A program made the position numbers and the translations under genes. Shown here piece after piece: positions 25,430 to 37,544 of a stretch of DNA of 64,000 nt (position 1 is its first letter; each line of letters starts with the position of its first letter). Where the stretch lies: positions 17,328,631-17,392,630 of the forward strand of contig NC_052396.1 of NCBI RefSeq assembly GCF_009389715.1, in the 5' to 3' direction. Origin of the DNA: Phoenix dactylifera (lineage: Eukaryota; Streptophyta; Magnoliopsida; Arecales; Arecaceae). Under the pieces are notes generated by a model that saw only the letters and a list, made by a program, of their open reading frames with translations, had not been told where the DNA came from and searched no databases.

Positions 25430-26030
25430 CTAAGTCGCCTAAGGGTTGAGCTGTCTCGACCACCACCGCACCAGAAGGAGGGGAGACACGGTGACGGGAT
25501 CTTCGAATCCTAGCGCGTCTTCGGAAGATTTGGAGGGGGAGTGCTGACAAAATCCGGTCGTCGATTGGGATCCGGATCACGATCGGGTGCCGGTGGTGGA
25601 TACGCTTCCGATATTGTTCGGGGTCGCGCCCGAATCAGTACCGCCGCCGGATTTCTCCCCACGGTTTTCCCTCCATGGATATCTCAAAAGTGCGGCGGAT
25701 CTCCCGAGCCACGGGATCCGGCCGGTAACGATTAACGAATATACCCTCCTCTCCTTCCCTCTCCCTCGTTTGAAGGGAAGGAGAGAGTCGACGACGTCTA
25801 CGTTGCGAGCGGACGTCCGACATTGCGTCATGTTTATATTCTTTGGGAGAATCTACGTAGCAGATAGTAGAAGGGGTTGTTTTTATTTGGTGCCCAGAAA
25901 ATCGGGATCCGGATGGCGACGGAGAATATATTTGGTGCTCTTAATTTCCAACCCTCCCATGCTTTCCCCCTGTCGAAGCTACCAGATTCTTTCTCGACAT
26001 GTCACCCATCCTAAATCAGGATAATAAGGT
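25430..26030 (+). other. Unidentified GC-rich block with a long open frame
   Basis: Between AT-rich flanks lies a ~600-bp block of balanced to high GC. One frame is open from about 25560 to 26022 and gives VPVVDTLPILFGVAPESVPP and later GIRPVTINEYTLLSFPLPRL, ending in a stop before 26025. I do not recognise a domain. It could be a displaced 5' gene exon, transposon cargo or an orphan. Just upstream, 25230-25420 holds three or four short diverged repeats of TGCATTTATAGCTAAGAGTTTT. Confidence 0.35.
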
Positions 26031-26355
26031 AAGTGCACCAAGAGTACACAAATCTCAGCCCTAAATAAACTTTTGGTGGAGATAGCGAAAGGACTGAAGG
26101 AGTGCAAAACTAACTACTTCCACTAAGCAAATGTTTTGTTGCATCCTATCTTAAAAGTGGAAATTGAATAGCCAAAGCAGAACGATACTCTTTCTACTAC
26201 CGTCCTATGACTCAACAAAAATAAAAATAAAAAAATACATGGAGTGTTATCATTGTACTTCTCTTCTCTTTCTTGTCAAATCGTACTTCCTCTTTGCCCG
26301 TTCGTGAGCACTTCCTCCTCCTCCTCCTTAAGTCTCTTCCTCCTCTAAATTCTCA
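26031..26355. other. Spacer with CTC/TCC microsatellite
   Basis: This holds a CTCCTC-rich run near 26308-26345 immediately before duplication copy B. No gene is recognised. Confidence 0.5.
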
Positions 26356-27105
26356 TGAAATGCATGGTCATATTGGTTGCTATAGTATGTGTGAAGCCTC
26401 CTTGGATCGTCCGTTGGTCACCTTCAGATCTATGTAGATGAATGAATGATGGAGTTCGAATTTGTATGAGGGAACATGTATCTTTCTTTCTCAAACGATT
26501 ATACACTAACTTTGGATTTTAAAGAAAAGTTTTGATCCATTCTATATATTTGCACACATAGTTCAATCATGAAGGAAATCCAATTCTTGTTGCTTTAAAA
26601 TATAAATAAGATACCAAATTATCATAAAAAATAAGTGAATGGTCGTACTTTGATAATACATTTTCTTCAAACACAATCGCACGCCATAAATTAACAACAT
26701 ATATAGCTAAAGTTCGTCATTTCGGTATCAGACTCATATTAGTACCATCTTGATAAAGTATTAATACATCCAGTATAAGACCAGTTCAACATATCAAAGT
26801 ACAGTTAGATACTAGTTCCGGCCAGTACAGTATGTATCCTACATACGAAACCAATTCTAATTATATCATCCATTTACACCTAGCAACAAGGCCATAACCA
26901 AGCCTGAACTAAGTAGATGCACATGGACCACCTGCAACTCCATCAGGCAGAGTGGCCTAACAAAATTAACACAGAAGGCTAGACTAGTTTTGGTCAGAGC
27001 TGGAACATATGGCACCAAAACATCAATCGACAACAGATGAAATTCAATTTACAAAAAAAAATGACAAAAAAAATTCATACACAGATTAACATCTATGCCC
27101 CTGTT
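26356..27105. repeat. Segmental direct repeat, copy B
   Basis: This is the second copy of the ~750-bp segment at 23047-23825, in the same orientation and 3.3 kb away. It shares the same order of landmarks, lacks about 35 bases present in copy A and has a short insertion (CCATTCTATAT) near 26535. After CCCCTGTT at its right end the two copies diverge completely, which marks a clean boundary. Confidence 0.9.
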
Positions 27106-28489
27106 ATATTTCCATTTCACTGGAGCAACGTTTCATGCGACTGTATTTCTTCTACTAATTTGGGGTATCCTTACTATAATTGAGTCAATCCGGTTTAACA
27201 TTTATCTTCAGCAAATAACATATAACAAAGATATAACCAGTTAAATCAAATGTCAACCAAAAAAGGTCCATCTAGGACTAGGTTAGAGGGATAATGGCTT
27301 CCTGCTGACCCTCTTCGTGTTGGCTCTTTGTGACTGAAAATTCACATGAATTTATTGGCGATACAAGCTTTCTGATAGGCAAAGTCCACGTCAAAAATTC
27401 CCTTCTCTTTTCTTTTCCTCTGATCTTCTAGTGTTCTAGAGAGAGAGTGCTTAGAGTAATCCATATGCATGAATAAAGAACTTAGGATATTATTCTGCAG
27501 TCATGCTTTGAACCGAAAGTGTTTGTCAAAGTAGGTGTTCTGACCTGAAAACTGAGCAAGTCGTCAAAAGAATCCTTCTGTTGGGCCATGTCACTCCTAA
27601 CCAACCCTTTCTTTTTTACAGCAAACTGTCTTACAACTGGAGTTTGTTTCAAAAATCTAGTAAAAATCAGAATGTTTGTTTATCAGAGGAGCTTGAATTT
27701 CTTAAGCCATTACCTCAACAAGACCTGTAGCTTTTGCAAGCATAAAAATTTACTTTAATAAATAACCAAGGTGAAATCCTATAAACTCCACCATTATCAC
27801 CTCCTAGGTGATGGTCTGCTTCAAACTAGGCAAATATGATTCATCTTTGCCATGATGAGTAAATTCACTAACACGATTAATTTATAATAGATAAAATGAG
27901 AGTGAATCCTCTAGTCTATTTTTCATTACAAGTGTAAAACTAATTCATTAGTACTTTCTCCTCTAAGAGTGCAGATCAATGGTGTTGAGCTTAACTCAGT
28001 TGGGCCAAGGTCTATAGTGCAGAGTCAAATAACTTTGTAAACACTGACCAAGCTCAATGTAGACAAATTATGACCAATGCCGCCTCAATGAGCGCCAAAT
28101 ATCCCCAGCTACTGGACATGCAACTATAAAAAATCCTGACATGGGGACACAACAAACAGAAAGAGAATGAGGACATATATAATTAACACTATGTTGTTCA
28201 CACTACGCCCACATTCTCAGCATGCTTTCAGCAATTAACATGGCCATCTACAATCAAGGAAAGCAAAATTACTTAGGCGTTTGACAAACACAAAAATAAT
28301 TATGAAAACTGGCACCTTATATTTGCTAAATGGCAAGAGCAAAACCCCAAATCCAGACATTTACTAAGTTGCGTTGAAGTATCCACCAGTGCATATATTT
28401 TAAATCGATACTTATAGTCAAACAGACAATAATTTTACCATGTTCACTAAATATACCTTACCTCTTCTTCTTCTCTGTCTCCTATGGTG

Positions 28490-28750
28490 AACTGTTTTCT
28501 ACGGCGGAGCCGTACCGGTAAGTCACCGGTACAGCTCGGAACGGGCGGAGCCATCCGGTTCGGGACAATTCCGCATTCCTTGGTTTGAATAGGCTTAACA
28601 TGATTAAAATCAATGACGCAAAGACTCTGGTACGGGACTGTCCTGGTTTTACCATGGAGCAGGACATGTTGTGTCCTGATACTCGTGATGGTGGATATCC
28701 CACTCCCCCTCCCTACACTCAGGATAGCGGGACGCCCCGCCATCCCACCA
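28490..28750. repeat. Partial GGTTCG/TACCGG repeat copy
   Basis: The sequence contains GCCGTACCGGTAAGTCACCGGTACAG-like words, then CATCCGGTTCGGGAC and a GC-rich tail. This is similar to the right half of the 46-kb copy (TTTCGGACAGTTC there, GTTCGGGACAATTC here). The left part is missing. Confidence 0.5.
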
Positions 28751-31700
28751 AGATTTACATCCTTGCTACAAGCAAGACCACTTAAATATACTAATTAAAT
28801 TTATAAAGTAGATACAAATTTTATATACATAAAAGCATTATATTTAGTGCAGATTCGGTTTTGCGGATCACAAAAGGCTGTTGGCCTTGATTGATAGCAA
28901 GCCGAGAAACTTCAGCCTGGGTCCAGCCTAACACAATGGATATCCTAACCTTGTAACCTAGGAAACATATAGTGCAGATTGGGAAGGGCACTGTAGACGG
29001 ACCTCAGCCTAAGCTATAATCTTAGTCCCCTGACTCCCAAATTTTGGCCCTGTTTCAATGCGAACTTATAACATATGCTGGGTATTAGATTGGGATAACA
29101 AGTTCCAAATAAAAAATTCCAATCTTAGTCACTTTTTCAAAAGCTCTCAGAAATCCTCCATTTAGAGAAAAGAAAGAATGAAAAATGAAGGCATGATATA
29201 ATGCCATTCCCTAAAATAACAACCATGCCCTACAAAATGAAGCCAGAATTTTGTGGGACGCCAAATTAAAATGTTACTGTGTTATAAGAGCCATTATAAC
29301 AGTTATAATGGCATGCAACTTATAACACTGATTATAGTAGCACTGTTAATATTTTCTATCTAAATATATTTCGTACATATTTATATTTATGAATATAAAA
29401 ACTATATCAGAATTTTGAAACAATAGCAGCGTCAAGAAAACGATACTCATTAATGTTGCATGATGTTGTCAAGAATTTATCGCAGCTACACTTTATCTTC
29501 TATCATGCACGAGCAACAAAGTTGAGGTCCCACCAGACAGTCATACAATCCATTGCAATAAAAGCATGAATTTAGGTGGCAAGGTAAAAACTAAAACATG
29601 GGCAAATCCCATCCACCAAAATTATCTAAACTATGAAAATAAGAAAGTACATACTATAACTGCACACTTCCTCAATCTAGCTCTCCCAATCTTCAACAAT
29701 ACTTTACTATAAGTTTATAGTCAGCATAGCAAGACCAAAAGCCTACGAAGTTTGGTTAACAATAACAATGATGTCTATGGAGTTCTAAGTTCCATTACAC
29801 ATGCCCAAGGGACCTTCAACTTTTTCCTCCTGACATGGTGTACCCATGAAAACCTAAAAAGTTTGAAGAAAAATTAATTAAGAATTCCATTAACAAAACC
29901 ATGCATAGCAAATATGAAGTATTTTTCTTGAAAATGCACCAGTAAAAGCTTGTCGACCTCATAGGCTTCTCACCAGAGGTGATGTTAGCCTTTAATTCAT
30001 TTAGTATGCAGAAAAACTGCTTACAAGTCAATCAAATGAACTTCCATTCAATACCAAAGAAACAATAGATAATCAAAAACCTTGGCAAAGACTTGCACAA
30101 AAAAGGTTCTCATGTTAGTACAGTGCTTCATTTTCTTAAATTCACAACAAATGTATTGCTTGGAGCACCATTGGTCATTAGCATCATTAAGACTATTCAT
30201 AAATGAAATACGAGTCTATGCATATGCCAGATGTTTTCATAACCCCAACAACCATATTCAGAATTTTTTCCTCTAATTCAACAGGATTCTGCAATCATCT
30301 TCTGCTGCTAATGGATGAAAAATCAAAACCCATAACAAAGTCCTTCGGGGTTCAAATTTTGTACATAAAAAAGACGAGAAATAAGAAAGGGGTATGGAAT
30401 TACCATAAGAAAATATTTTTTTTGCATCCAGTACAGAGTTAGCGGTCTTCATATTATTAAGGCACATCTCCCCTCAGCCTTTAAAAAAATGGCATTTAAT
30501 TGGCTTTATGACACAACCCTAACAAGCCAAAGACTTTATCAATCCAACATGATGCCTAAGACACTTTCAACATAAATATAATACAAATAGACATCCCAGT
30601 CTGAGTAACATTGACTTTTCTAATCAAGATATTCAAAGCTATCTCCTAACCAAGTAATGATTCAACCATCTAATTTAAGAAGTTTTGAACAAGCTAAGCT
30701 TGTAAATAACCTTCAAAAGTTTTCCAATATTGTCTAATATCATGCTAATGAACAAGTTTATGTCCATTGTTGAATATCCATGATCATATAGTAGAAACCG
30801 ACATCAATCCCTTAGGCAGTCAAACCATTAGGTCTTGGCATCCTTTGACCATAATGATTAATGTTGACATTGGATGAAGCAACAAACAAACCTGTAAGTA
30901 TCACTGGAACTGAAGTTTCTTATGAGACCTTTAACCCATCAGATTGAATTCACCAGAAGTTTCTTCTACCAGGCTAGATGATTACCTTTTTCACAGTCAC
31001 AAACAACAAAATCCTCTAAACAACAAAGTCCATATCTTCTTTTATGAAGATCAAACTTGGTACCTTGTTCTTTATGCCTCTCTGCAACAATTTCAAGACG
31101 AGCCTCCATGGTGTCGATCCACTTTCTTTGATGCAATTTCAGGAGAAACAATTATAATAATTGAATCTCATGTTTATTTTCCATTTAGAGAAAGGAGTAA
31201 GCAAGGATGAGGAGAGATAGAGAGATGTGCAATCAATCATCCGAAAACTTTTGGTTCAAAATTTATCCTCAAGTCATAACATTGTGAACTTACCACAGCC
31301 CTGTACAAAAGGGGCACCTAAAAAAGCTAGCTACTAAAATCCTAACATACATTTAGTAGATAAATTTCCAATTAAACAAAATGTTGATTTTCCTAGCAAA
31401 CCAAATACCTAATTCTAAAGGAAGATACTTCAAGAATCTTCATATTCCCAGCTTTAATATGAACATAAAAATACATAACAAACTAGAACATTTTATCATC
31501 ACCCAAGCCTTTTCCCATCAAATATGGGCTGGCCATAAAACATGACTTACAGTTGAGAGTCTTGAGACGGCTCAGTAGAGTGAACAGATTTTAAAACTAG
31601 CGATCAACCTGTTATGATCCCTCTACAAATTGGTGCCAAAAATTTCTGGTCAAGGCAAATCTAGGCAAGAAAGGATAACCATGAGATATATATGGCCCTT

Positions 31701-32149
31701 GGTAGCAAAAAAGTTCTACCAATGATGACATAACCACTTCAGAAGCCTGCATCCAAATAACTTGAGCAACTGCTCCTGCTTCCAGCAACTAAGCAGTGGC
31801 CAGTTGGGGCTTGGTAGGTAGGAAGATCCACCTTATTGGTCACAATTTTAAGGAACAAATAAGCCAAAGGACCAGTCAATATCAACACTTACATGCCCTG
31901 TTTCTAGAACTCTGCATGTAGCATATGCTCTATTTACAAATGAAAGACCAATTAACTCATTGTCCCAAGCATGATTTCAACTACATTGAGAAGCCCCTAA
32001 CAGAACTCGAGAGAGTAACATCAGATCAACAACCAAATCAACAAAATCAACTGCTAAGGACATTGTTATTAATGTCTTCTCTCTAGTTTACTAAAAGATA
32101 TACCTATGCTTTGGGGGATAGGGATACATATGTCCTTGAGTACATCCCC

Positions 32150-32290
32150 CAACCATGGTTCGCCGTATCGGCCTGAACTGAGATTCGGTTAGGGTACACG
32201 GTATGGGTAGCATAAAAAAAAACTCTGTACCATACCGACATAGTATTAGTGTGGCATCAGTATAGGATCCGGTAATGAGACGGCGCAACA
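32150..32290. repeat. Short GGTTCG/TACCGG repeat copy
   Basis: It opens with CATGGTTCGCCGTATCGGCC at 32154 and continues with GTACACGGTATGGG, CTGTACCATACCGACATAG and GGATCCGGTA. It is about 140 bp, lacks the foldback centre and resembles the short copies at 44.7 and 49.1 kb. Confidence 0.65.
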
Positions 32291-32713
32291 AAGACCCTGT
32301 GAACTCATTATAGACTGGAAAAATCTGCCCTCTTTTAGTCCATATTGATAATAATCATTTATAAACATGTATCATATTACTATTGTAATACAATCATCAA
32401 AAGGAGAGAATGCCTAAACATTAACCAAGTAAAAGCCAAAAATCAAAGTCAAGAATCTCAAGAACAAAGCCAACCAAATTCCACAATCCTAAACCTATCA
32501 ATATCCAAGGAATAAAAGTGTCCCGCAAATCACAATCACAACGAATTAAACACTAAGCTCCATGTCATACGCATTAAGAATGCAACATTTCAAGTCAAAC
32601 CTCAAAGAGGAGAGCCACTTGACATCACATAAGTTAACACAAACCACGAGACTATGCAAATTTATGTATCATATATATAAGCACCCCCGTCACTATTCAT
32701 GGAAACCCTAATC

Positions 32714-33316
32714 TTAATTTCCCTCATACCCTTCTTTAGCCGGGGCCTGCTCGGTGGCAGGGATCTTGACATACCCGCCCTTCTTGGGGCCCTCATCGAC
32801 CTCGTCCTCCTCCTCGGAGTACACATCGGCGCCGCAGATCTCGTAGCGGTTGGTGACGAGGGACCAGATGAGGTACATGGTGGCAGCGGTGAGGGCGCCG
32901 CAACCGACCCCGAAGAGGAGGCCGACGACGACCACAAGGATGTCCTTGGCGCGCTCCTGGAGAGAGCTGAAACCGAAGGCGGTGGCGACGGGCTCCGCGG
33001 GGACGACGGCGGCCCGGCGGGGGAGCCCGGGGCGGCGGATCTGGGCAGGGCGGATGTAGAGATCGCCGAAGGAGGAGGTGGTGTGGAGGGGACGGAAGGG
33101 GGTGATGATGCGGTAGACGGCGAAGAAGCCGGTGGGGTGGGTCTTGGCGGGATCGCCGACGAGGGAGTCGCCGGAGGAGGACGCAGAGGACGAGGAAAAG
33201 GAGTAAGAGATAAGGAGGGTGTTGCAGGGGTGGAAGTGGACGCCGGGCCTCGCAGTGGCGGCGGCGGAGAGGAGGGAGAGGACGGCGAGGAGGAGGGCAG
33301 CAGCGGAGGCGGCCAT
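32714..33316 (-). CDS. Plant-conserved single-pass membrane protein, function unknown
   Basis: A single-exon, 200-residue frame on the minus strand runs from ATG at 33316 to a stop at 32714. Residues 1-22 form a signal peptide (LLLAVLSLLSAAATA) followed by a conserved mature start, RPGVHFHPCNTLLISY. Residues 40-110 are a luminal or extracellular region. Residues 126-154 are one transmembrane helix with a small-residue face, GLLFGVGCGALTAATMYLIW. The cytosolic tail has an acidic patch (YSEEEDEVDE) and ends after GYVKIPATE. Uncharacterised plant proteins with this architecture exist, and the HFHPCNTL and GCGALTAATMYLIW motifs are their signature as I recall it; no function is known to me. Strong GC bias, typical of some monocot genes, contrasts with the flanks. 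A TATA box lies about 80 bases upstream. Confidence 0.88.
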   Translation of the reverse strand: MAASAAALLLAVLSLLSAAATARPGVHFHPCNTLLISYSFSSSSASSSGDSLVGDPAKTHPTGFFAVYRIITPFRPLHTTSSFGDLYIRPAQIRRPGLPRRAAVVPAEPVATAFGFSSLQERAKDILVVVVGLLFGVGCGALTAATMYLIWSLVTNRYEICGADVYSEEEDEVDEGPKKGGYVKIPATEQAPAKEGYEGN

Positions 33317-33390
33317 GGCTAGACGGGGGAGCGCTGGAAGGGAAGGGATGATGATATCTAAGGTAAATGGAGACCACCGGTGGTGACGGT

Positions 33391-33400
33391 GTTTAAATAG
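33391..33400 (-). promoter_or_regulatory. TATA box of the membrane-protein gene
   Basis: The minus strand reads CTATTTAAAC here, about 75-85 bases upstream of the ATG at 33316. That distance would leave a short leader of roughly 45-55 bases. Confidence 0.6.
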
Positions 33401-33721
33401 CGGGGACGAGTTTGTCTCGCGTTTTCCACGATTAGTCCAGCGTTCCGCTCGACGTGTTTTATCGGGCTGGGCGTGCGAAAGTGGGATTCACCTTCCGACG
33501 GAGTTCGGATCGCTTTGAGAGCCGTGCGGTGGGTAATCGAACGTGGATTAGCGTAGGACTCGATCCTTGTTTCTACGCGTACTTTTCTAATTTAGGCCGG
33601 CAAATTGGTCCGTCAATCCGTGGATTAACCCGGTCTTGACCAAATTTAACTCGGATCCTCTCAAGTTTTTAGACGCATGCGAATCTAGGCCTGAAATATT
33701 ATCTGTTTGAAAACATGGGTT

Positions 33722-34132
33722 TGACATCTCAGTTTTCAGTGCTGAGTTGCGAGCTGCTTGAGCTGGTCTTGGTTATACATGACGAGAGTTACGGACTAGC
33801 TCGATTATATTGGAAGATAACTCGGCCACAGTGATTCGTTGGATCCAAGGAGGTCCCAGCGGTGGTGGAGCGGTCACCCCCTGCCTCGAGACATCTGGGC
33901 GATGGTAAGGGATGGAATGGCTTCTAAGGCCAAACATGTATTCAAAAAGACCAACGGGCCGCGGACTGGGCAGCTACTTATGTGGCTAGTCACTCTAATG
34001 GCACCCTATGGACTGTGGAGGGAGAGTTGCTTTGGGCCCTCCGTGATATGTTATTTTCTGATTTTGTTGGGTGTATCCGTACTCGTATTGTATGACATAC
34101 CCGCTTTAGCAAAAAAAAAAAAAAAAAAAAGC
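33722..34132 (+). mobile_element. 5'-truncated LINE insertion with poly(A) and target duplication
   Basis: The 3' end of a LINE: eroded RNase H fragments (LRAAWAGL-like, then DNSATVIRWIQGG near 33815) are followed by a frame reading RAADWAATYVASHSNGTLW, then ALRDMLFSDFVGCIRTRIV and a stop near 34098. A 20-base poly(A) at 34111-34130 ends it. A 9-bp direct repeat, ACATGGGTT, flanks it at 33713-33721 and 34133-34141, as expected for target-primed insertion. Frameshifts in the RNase H part show it is dead. Confidence 0.8.
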
Positions 34133-34141
34133 ACATGGGTT

Positions 34142-36859
34142 GGGCCTAGATGATAATTTTTCCCTCAGCCAATGTAGCCTTATCTGGCTCCAAAATGGGT
34201 CAAACATTGGATAACAACTCGGTAAAAAACCCATAGCTTTGAAATCTCTAATCCCTCTTTTAGTCCATCACCTCCATTAGTATCATAAGTTGGATATCAA
34301 AGTTTTTTGTTATTTTATTTTTATAGGTTGAAGCTCAAGTATGGTTGAAGCACATATGTTGTGACAATACAAGTGGTACATTCCATGTTGGGACTCTTTT
34401 TAGGGTTGGGATGCATGTTAACATTAGTTTCCCTTGGAGGTCACTAAAAGTTGAATACTAGTGGCTTGGTCCCAGCTGGGCCTTTATTCTAATAAAAGTA
34501 GGAAGAAAGAAAGAAAGGTTTTCTTCAAGAGATAGAATAGTGTACTTTTGTTTTTGAACTACACTTAAACCTAGATCCCTGAGCAGACTTGAATACCATA
34601 GGGTTGGATATTGGGTCTTGTTTGATATAGCCTGGCTCAAATGATTCAATAGCTATATTTTTTTTCCCTCCATGGATCCAAGTTTAAATTGTCCGTTGAA
34701 AGCAAATGCTTGACGTGGTCTAAATTTTTTTCATTGCTCGGCGTTTCCAAAAATTCATCTGGACGATTGTAGCCTTGTACTCTTTACTTTCTTTTGATTT
34801 GGCAGGTTGTACTCACGTTAGAGCTACATAAATAAATAAATAAATATGTACGCAACCACGTGGCAGTGCTGGAATAAAGTATGAATAAAATAGGTCCTCT
34901 TGCTAAATAGGGGTCATGAACCAAGTATGTGAACAGGGTACTCACAGGAGCCTTGACACCCTCTTGATTTTTTTTGGGAAAACAGTCCAAGCAGCCAAGG
35001 ATCTGCTGTTTACACCATATCTCGATCATGCACCATGTAGCGCACAAAGAACCGTTGGTGGATAGTGGTAGCGAAAACTAGCTGATGAATAATATTTGTA
35101 AGGGAGGACGGTAAGTTCTGGATGCCAAAAGAAACTAAGGAAAGAATAACACCAAAGTCGAAAGGGATTCAGAAAAGGTATCAGTCGAAAAAAAAGTTTT
35201 TCTAGAAAGTGAACTGAACATGGTTATTGCTAGTAAAGCTAAAGTTCCATGAAATTAATTAGATGCTTGAGCTTCAGGATCGGTTGCACTTCATTGGGTC
35301 ATGAGCGGATGCGGATAGGTAATGAAGAATTGAAGGGACATTTTCAAATTTAAACTTAAAATTGGTATATGCCATGATGAGTGGAATAGAGACCATAAGC
35401 GATCAGGGCGTGCACCGGATAGGATTTTAGGCACTTCCATGCAGTTATTGCTAAAAGGAATGAAGAGTATAAAGAGAGAAATTTTAAAGAAAGAACTAAC
35501 TTTTTGGCTGGACATGAATATGGATGAATCTTTTTTTAGTACTCTCTTCTTCATTATTTTTTATATTATTAGTAGTTTATCAATACTTTAGGTAGCATTC
35601 TAGTAATTAAAAGTCTTTGAAGGTTCAAGATATTTGAGCCTAGCACCTTCTCTCAATTTTGGCGATAAAGCTAGTGGCATACCCGTGCAACTACCAAACC
35701 CTGTCGTAGGCTTGTTATCCTCTTTCCATCCTGTCTCAGCAAAAAAGAACGAAACAACAGCCCAACGTGAACACGACGCCTCATAAGCCAATTGAGGAGG
35801 GCATTGGCTGGGATAGGCTGAAAAGCCATCTAAGGTAAATCGACCATTTCAAGTTTGGGATTGATCATATGACTTATGGAATTTCTTTATCGACCTAGCA
35901 AAAAAATCATGATATGGGATGAGACTTAACATTTATCAAAATGCACATAGTGGAGGACAATTAGCACTAGTTACTGGAGCTGTTTGTTTGGGATGTTAGT
36001 TTGTCAACCTTCTCAGTTAGATTTGCTAACGAGCAGTGAATGGGCGAGAGGTCAGTTAGCCTTACTTGAAGATCAGAGACCTAGTTTATCTAAAGGTAGG
36101 CTGAGTGTTGTAAGTCGCAATTGTATTCGATTTTCTGGGCATCTTTCTAGAAGAGATGAGTTTGTCCACTAGGATCTCGACAATACTTTATACTACTCTA
36201 TTGGCCTTGTGCATCTTGGCCGAAACTTGGAGAGAAGATATGGAGCCAAGAGAAGTAATTTTGGCCAAGCAAGCTCATAATATGGCCTTGCTATTGGCCA
36301 AATATTGAAAGATTGAATGACCATCGATACTCTATAGAAAGAGATCAAGTCGAAATGATAAGACCAGGTACAGGAAAAAATAATAATTAATACCTCATTA
36401 CTGGCAGCCAAGGAGTTGGAGGGTGATGCTTTAGAAGATAAGTCGGGTTTGGATTGACAAGAGACCCAAATTCTATTTGAGTTTGGAGTAACCCGATTAC
36501 TGTATCAGTGGTAAGAACAAGGGTTTGCTCCAATGGTTGAGGAAAACTCCTAGGGAGTTTTGGAATGAAGTCGGCAAGGAGATGATTGAGATGGTCTAAT
36601 AAAGGGTGAGTGAGCTCAGTTTGTTGAGTTTAATCTTCTAAGGATTTGTCCTGTGGCGAGTCAGCAACACTAGTAATGCCTTTATTTTGGAGCTCACTTC
36701 ATCCTACTTCTCGGTCATATTAAGGAAAAGAATGTGGACTTGAATTTTTAGGCCATTGCTTTCTCCTCTTCAGACTGGGGATTTCGATTTTTATTGGTGT
36801 TGACTGAATCAAGAAAGTCTTCAATGAAGTTGTCTGAAGTAGAGCTGTCTGAAGTAGAG
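34142..36859. other. Intergenic stretch, no gene recognised
   Basis: No protein family was recognised on either strand. There are short AT-rich and A-rich runs (AAATAAATAAATAAAT at about 34830). Around 36420-36780 the composition is closer to coding, but stops are frequent in all frames and no motif could be assigned. Confidence 0.45.
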
Positions 36860-37138
36860 CTGTTACAAAAAGCTGTTTGCCGTTTGGTAACTACATTTTT
36901 AAAGTGTTGTGGTACTTTAACATGTGTTTGGTAAACAAACTGAGAAAGTACTTTTGTATGACAAATTTACCATAAAGGACATTGCATAGTATTATACAAC
37001 AAAGCATAATAAAACATAACATATATTAATACATAATATACGATATAATATAATATTACTATAATGTAAAATAATATTATTATAATATAGTAATATGACA
37101 TTGCATAGCATAGCATAATAGTAATATAATTATTAGAG

Positions 37139-37425
37139 TAAATTAATTTTTCATAATATAACATAATATTAAATTATTTAACATAACATATTAATGTATT
37201 ATGGTATAATGTAATATATATTATATTTATAGTATAATACAATAATAAAGGTATAAAATATTATGATTACTAGTATAAATTAATTTTTCATAATATGACA
37301 TAATATTAAATTATTTAACATAACATATTAATGTATTATAATATAATGTAATATAATATTATATTTATAGTATAATATAACAATAAATATATAAAATATT
37401 ATAATTATTAGTATAAATAAATTTT
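37139..37425. repeat. AT-rich tandem repeat, 137-bp period
   Basis: The word TAAATTAATTTTTCATAATAT starts at 37139 and again at 37276, and a truncated version (TAAATAAATTTTTTAC) at 37414. Intervening text such as TAACATAACATATTAATGTA and TATTTATAGTATAATA recurs in register. That makes two units of 137-138 bases. G and C are nearly absent. Confidence 0.85.
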
Positions 37426-37544
37426 TTACCCTTTTAATGACCATTTATCTCTTTAACAAATTATCTCTTTACTTAACTATTTGTAATGATGACAAATTCA
37501 CGGTACCTATCAATATCATAAAAATCAGATTATTTGCCACTCAC

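Larger units (their letters stand above)
27106..32713. other. Intergenic stretch with weak exon-like segments
   Basis: No gene family is recognised in these 5.6 kb. Two minus-strand segments look like exons: 27656-27545 (37 codons, with TPVVRQFAVKKKGLVRSD and KDSFDDLLSFQ, donor GTCAGA) and about 31125-31064 (IDTMEARLEIVAERHKEQ, donor GTACCA). A third possible short exon is at about 30020-29975 (FFCILNELKANITS). If real they would belong to one minus-strand gene, but no linking frame or known domain was found. Copies of the GGTTCG repeat lie at 28490-28750 and 32150-32290. Confidence 0.3.

Noticed and set aside
23047-27105. LTR retrotransposon with 750-bp LTRs
   Set aside because: There are no TG/CA termini, no primer-binding site or polypurine tract and no gag or pol between; the interior is a response-regulator relic and a LINE.
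32662-33377. Long frames on the plus strand and other minus frames across the membrane-protein gene
   Set aside because: The GC-rich sequence leaves several frames open. Only the 200-codon minus frame has a signal peptide, a transmembrane helix and a conserved-looking core.
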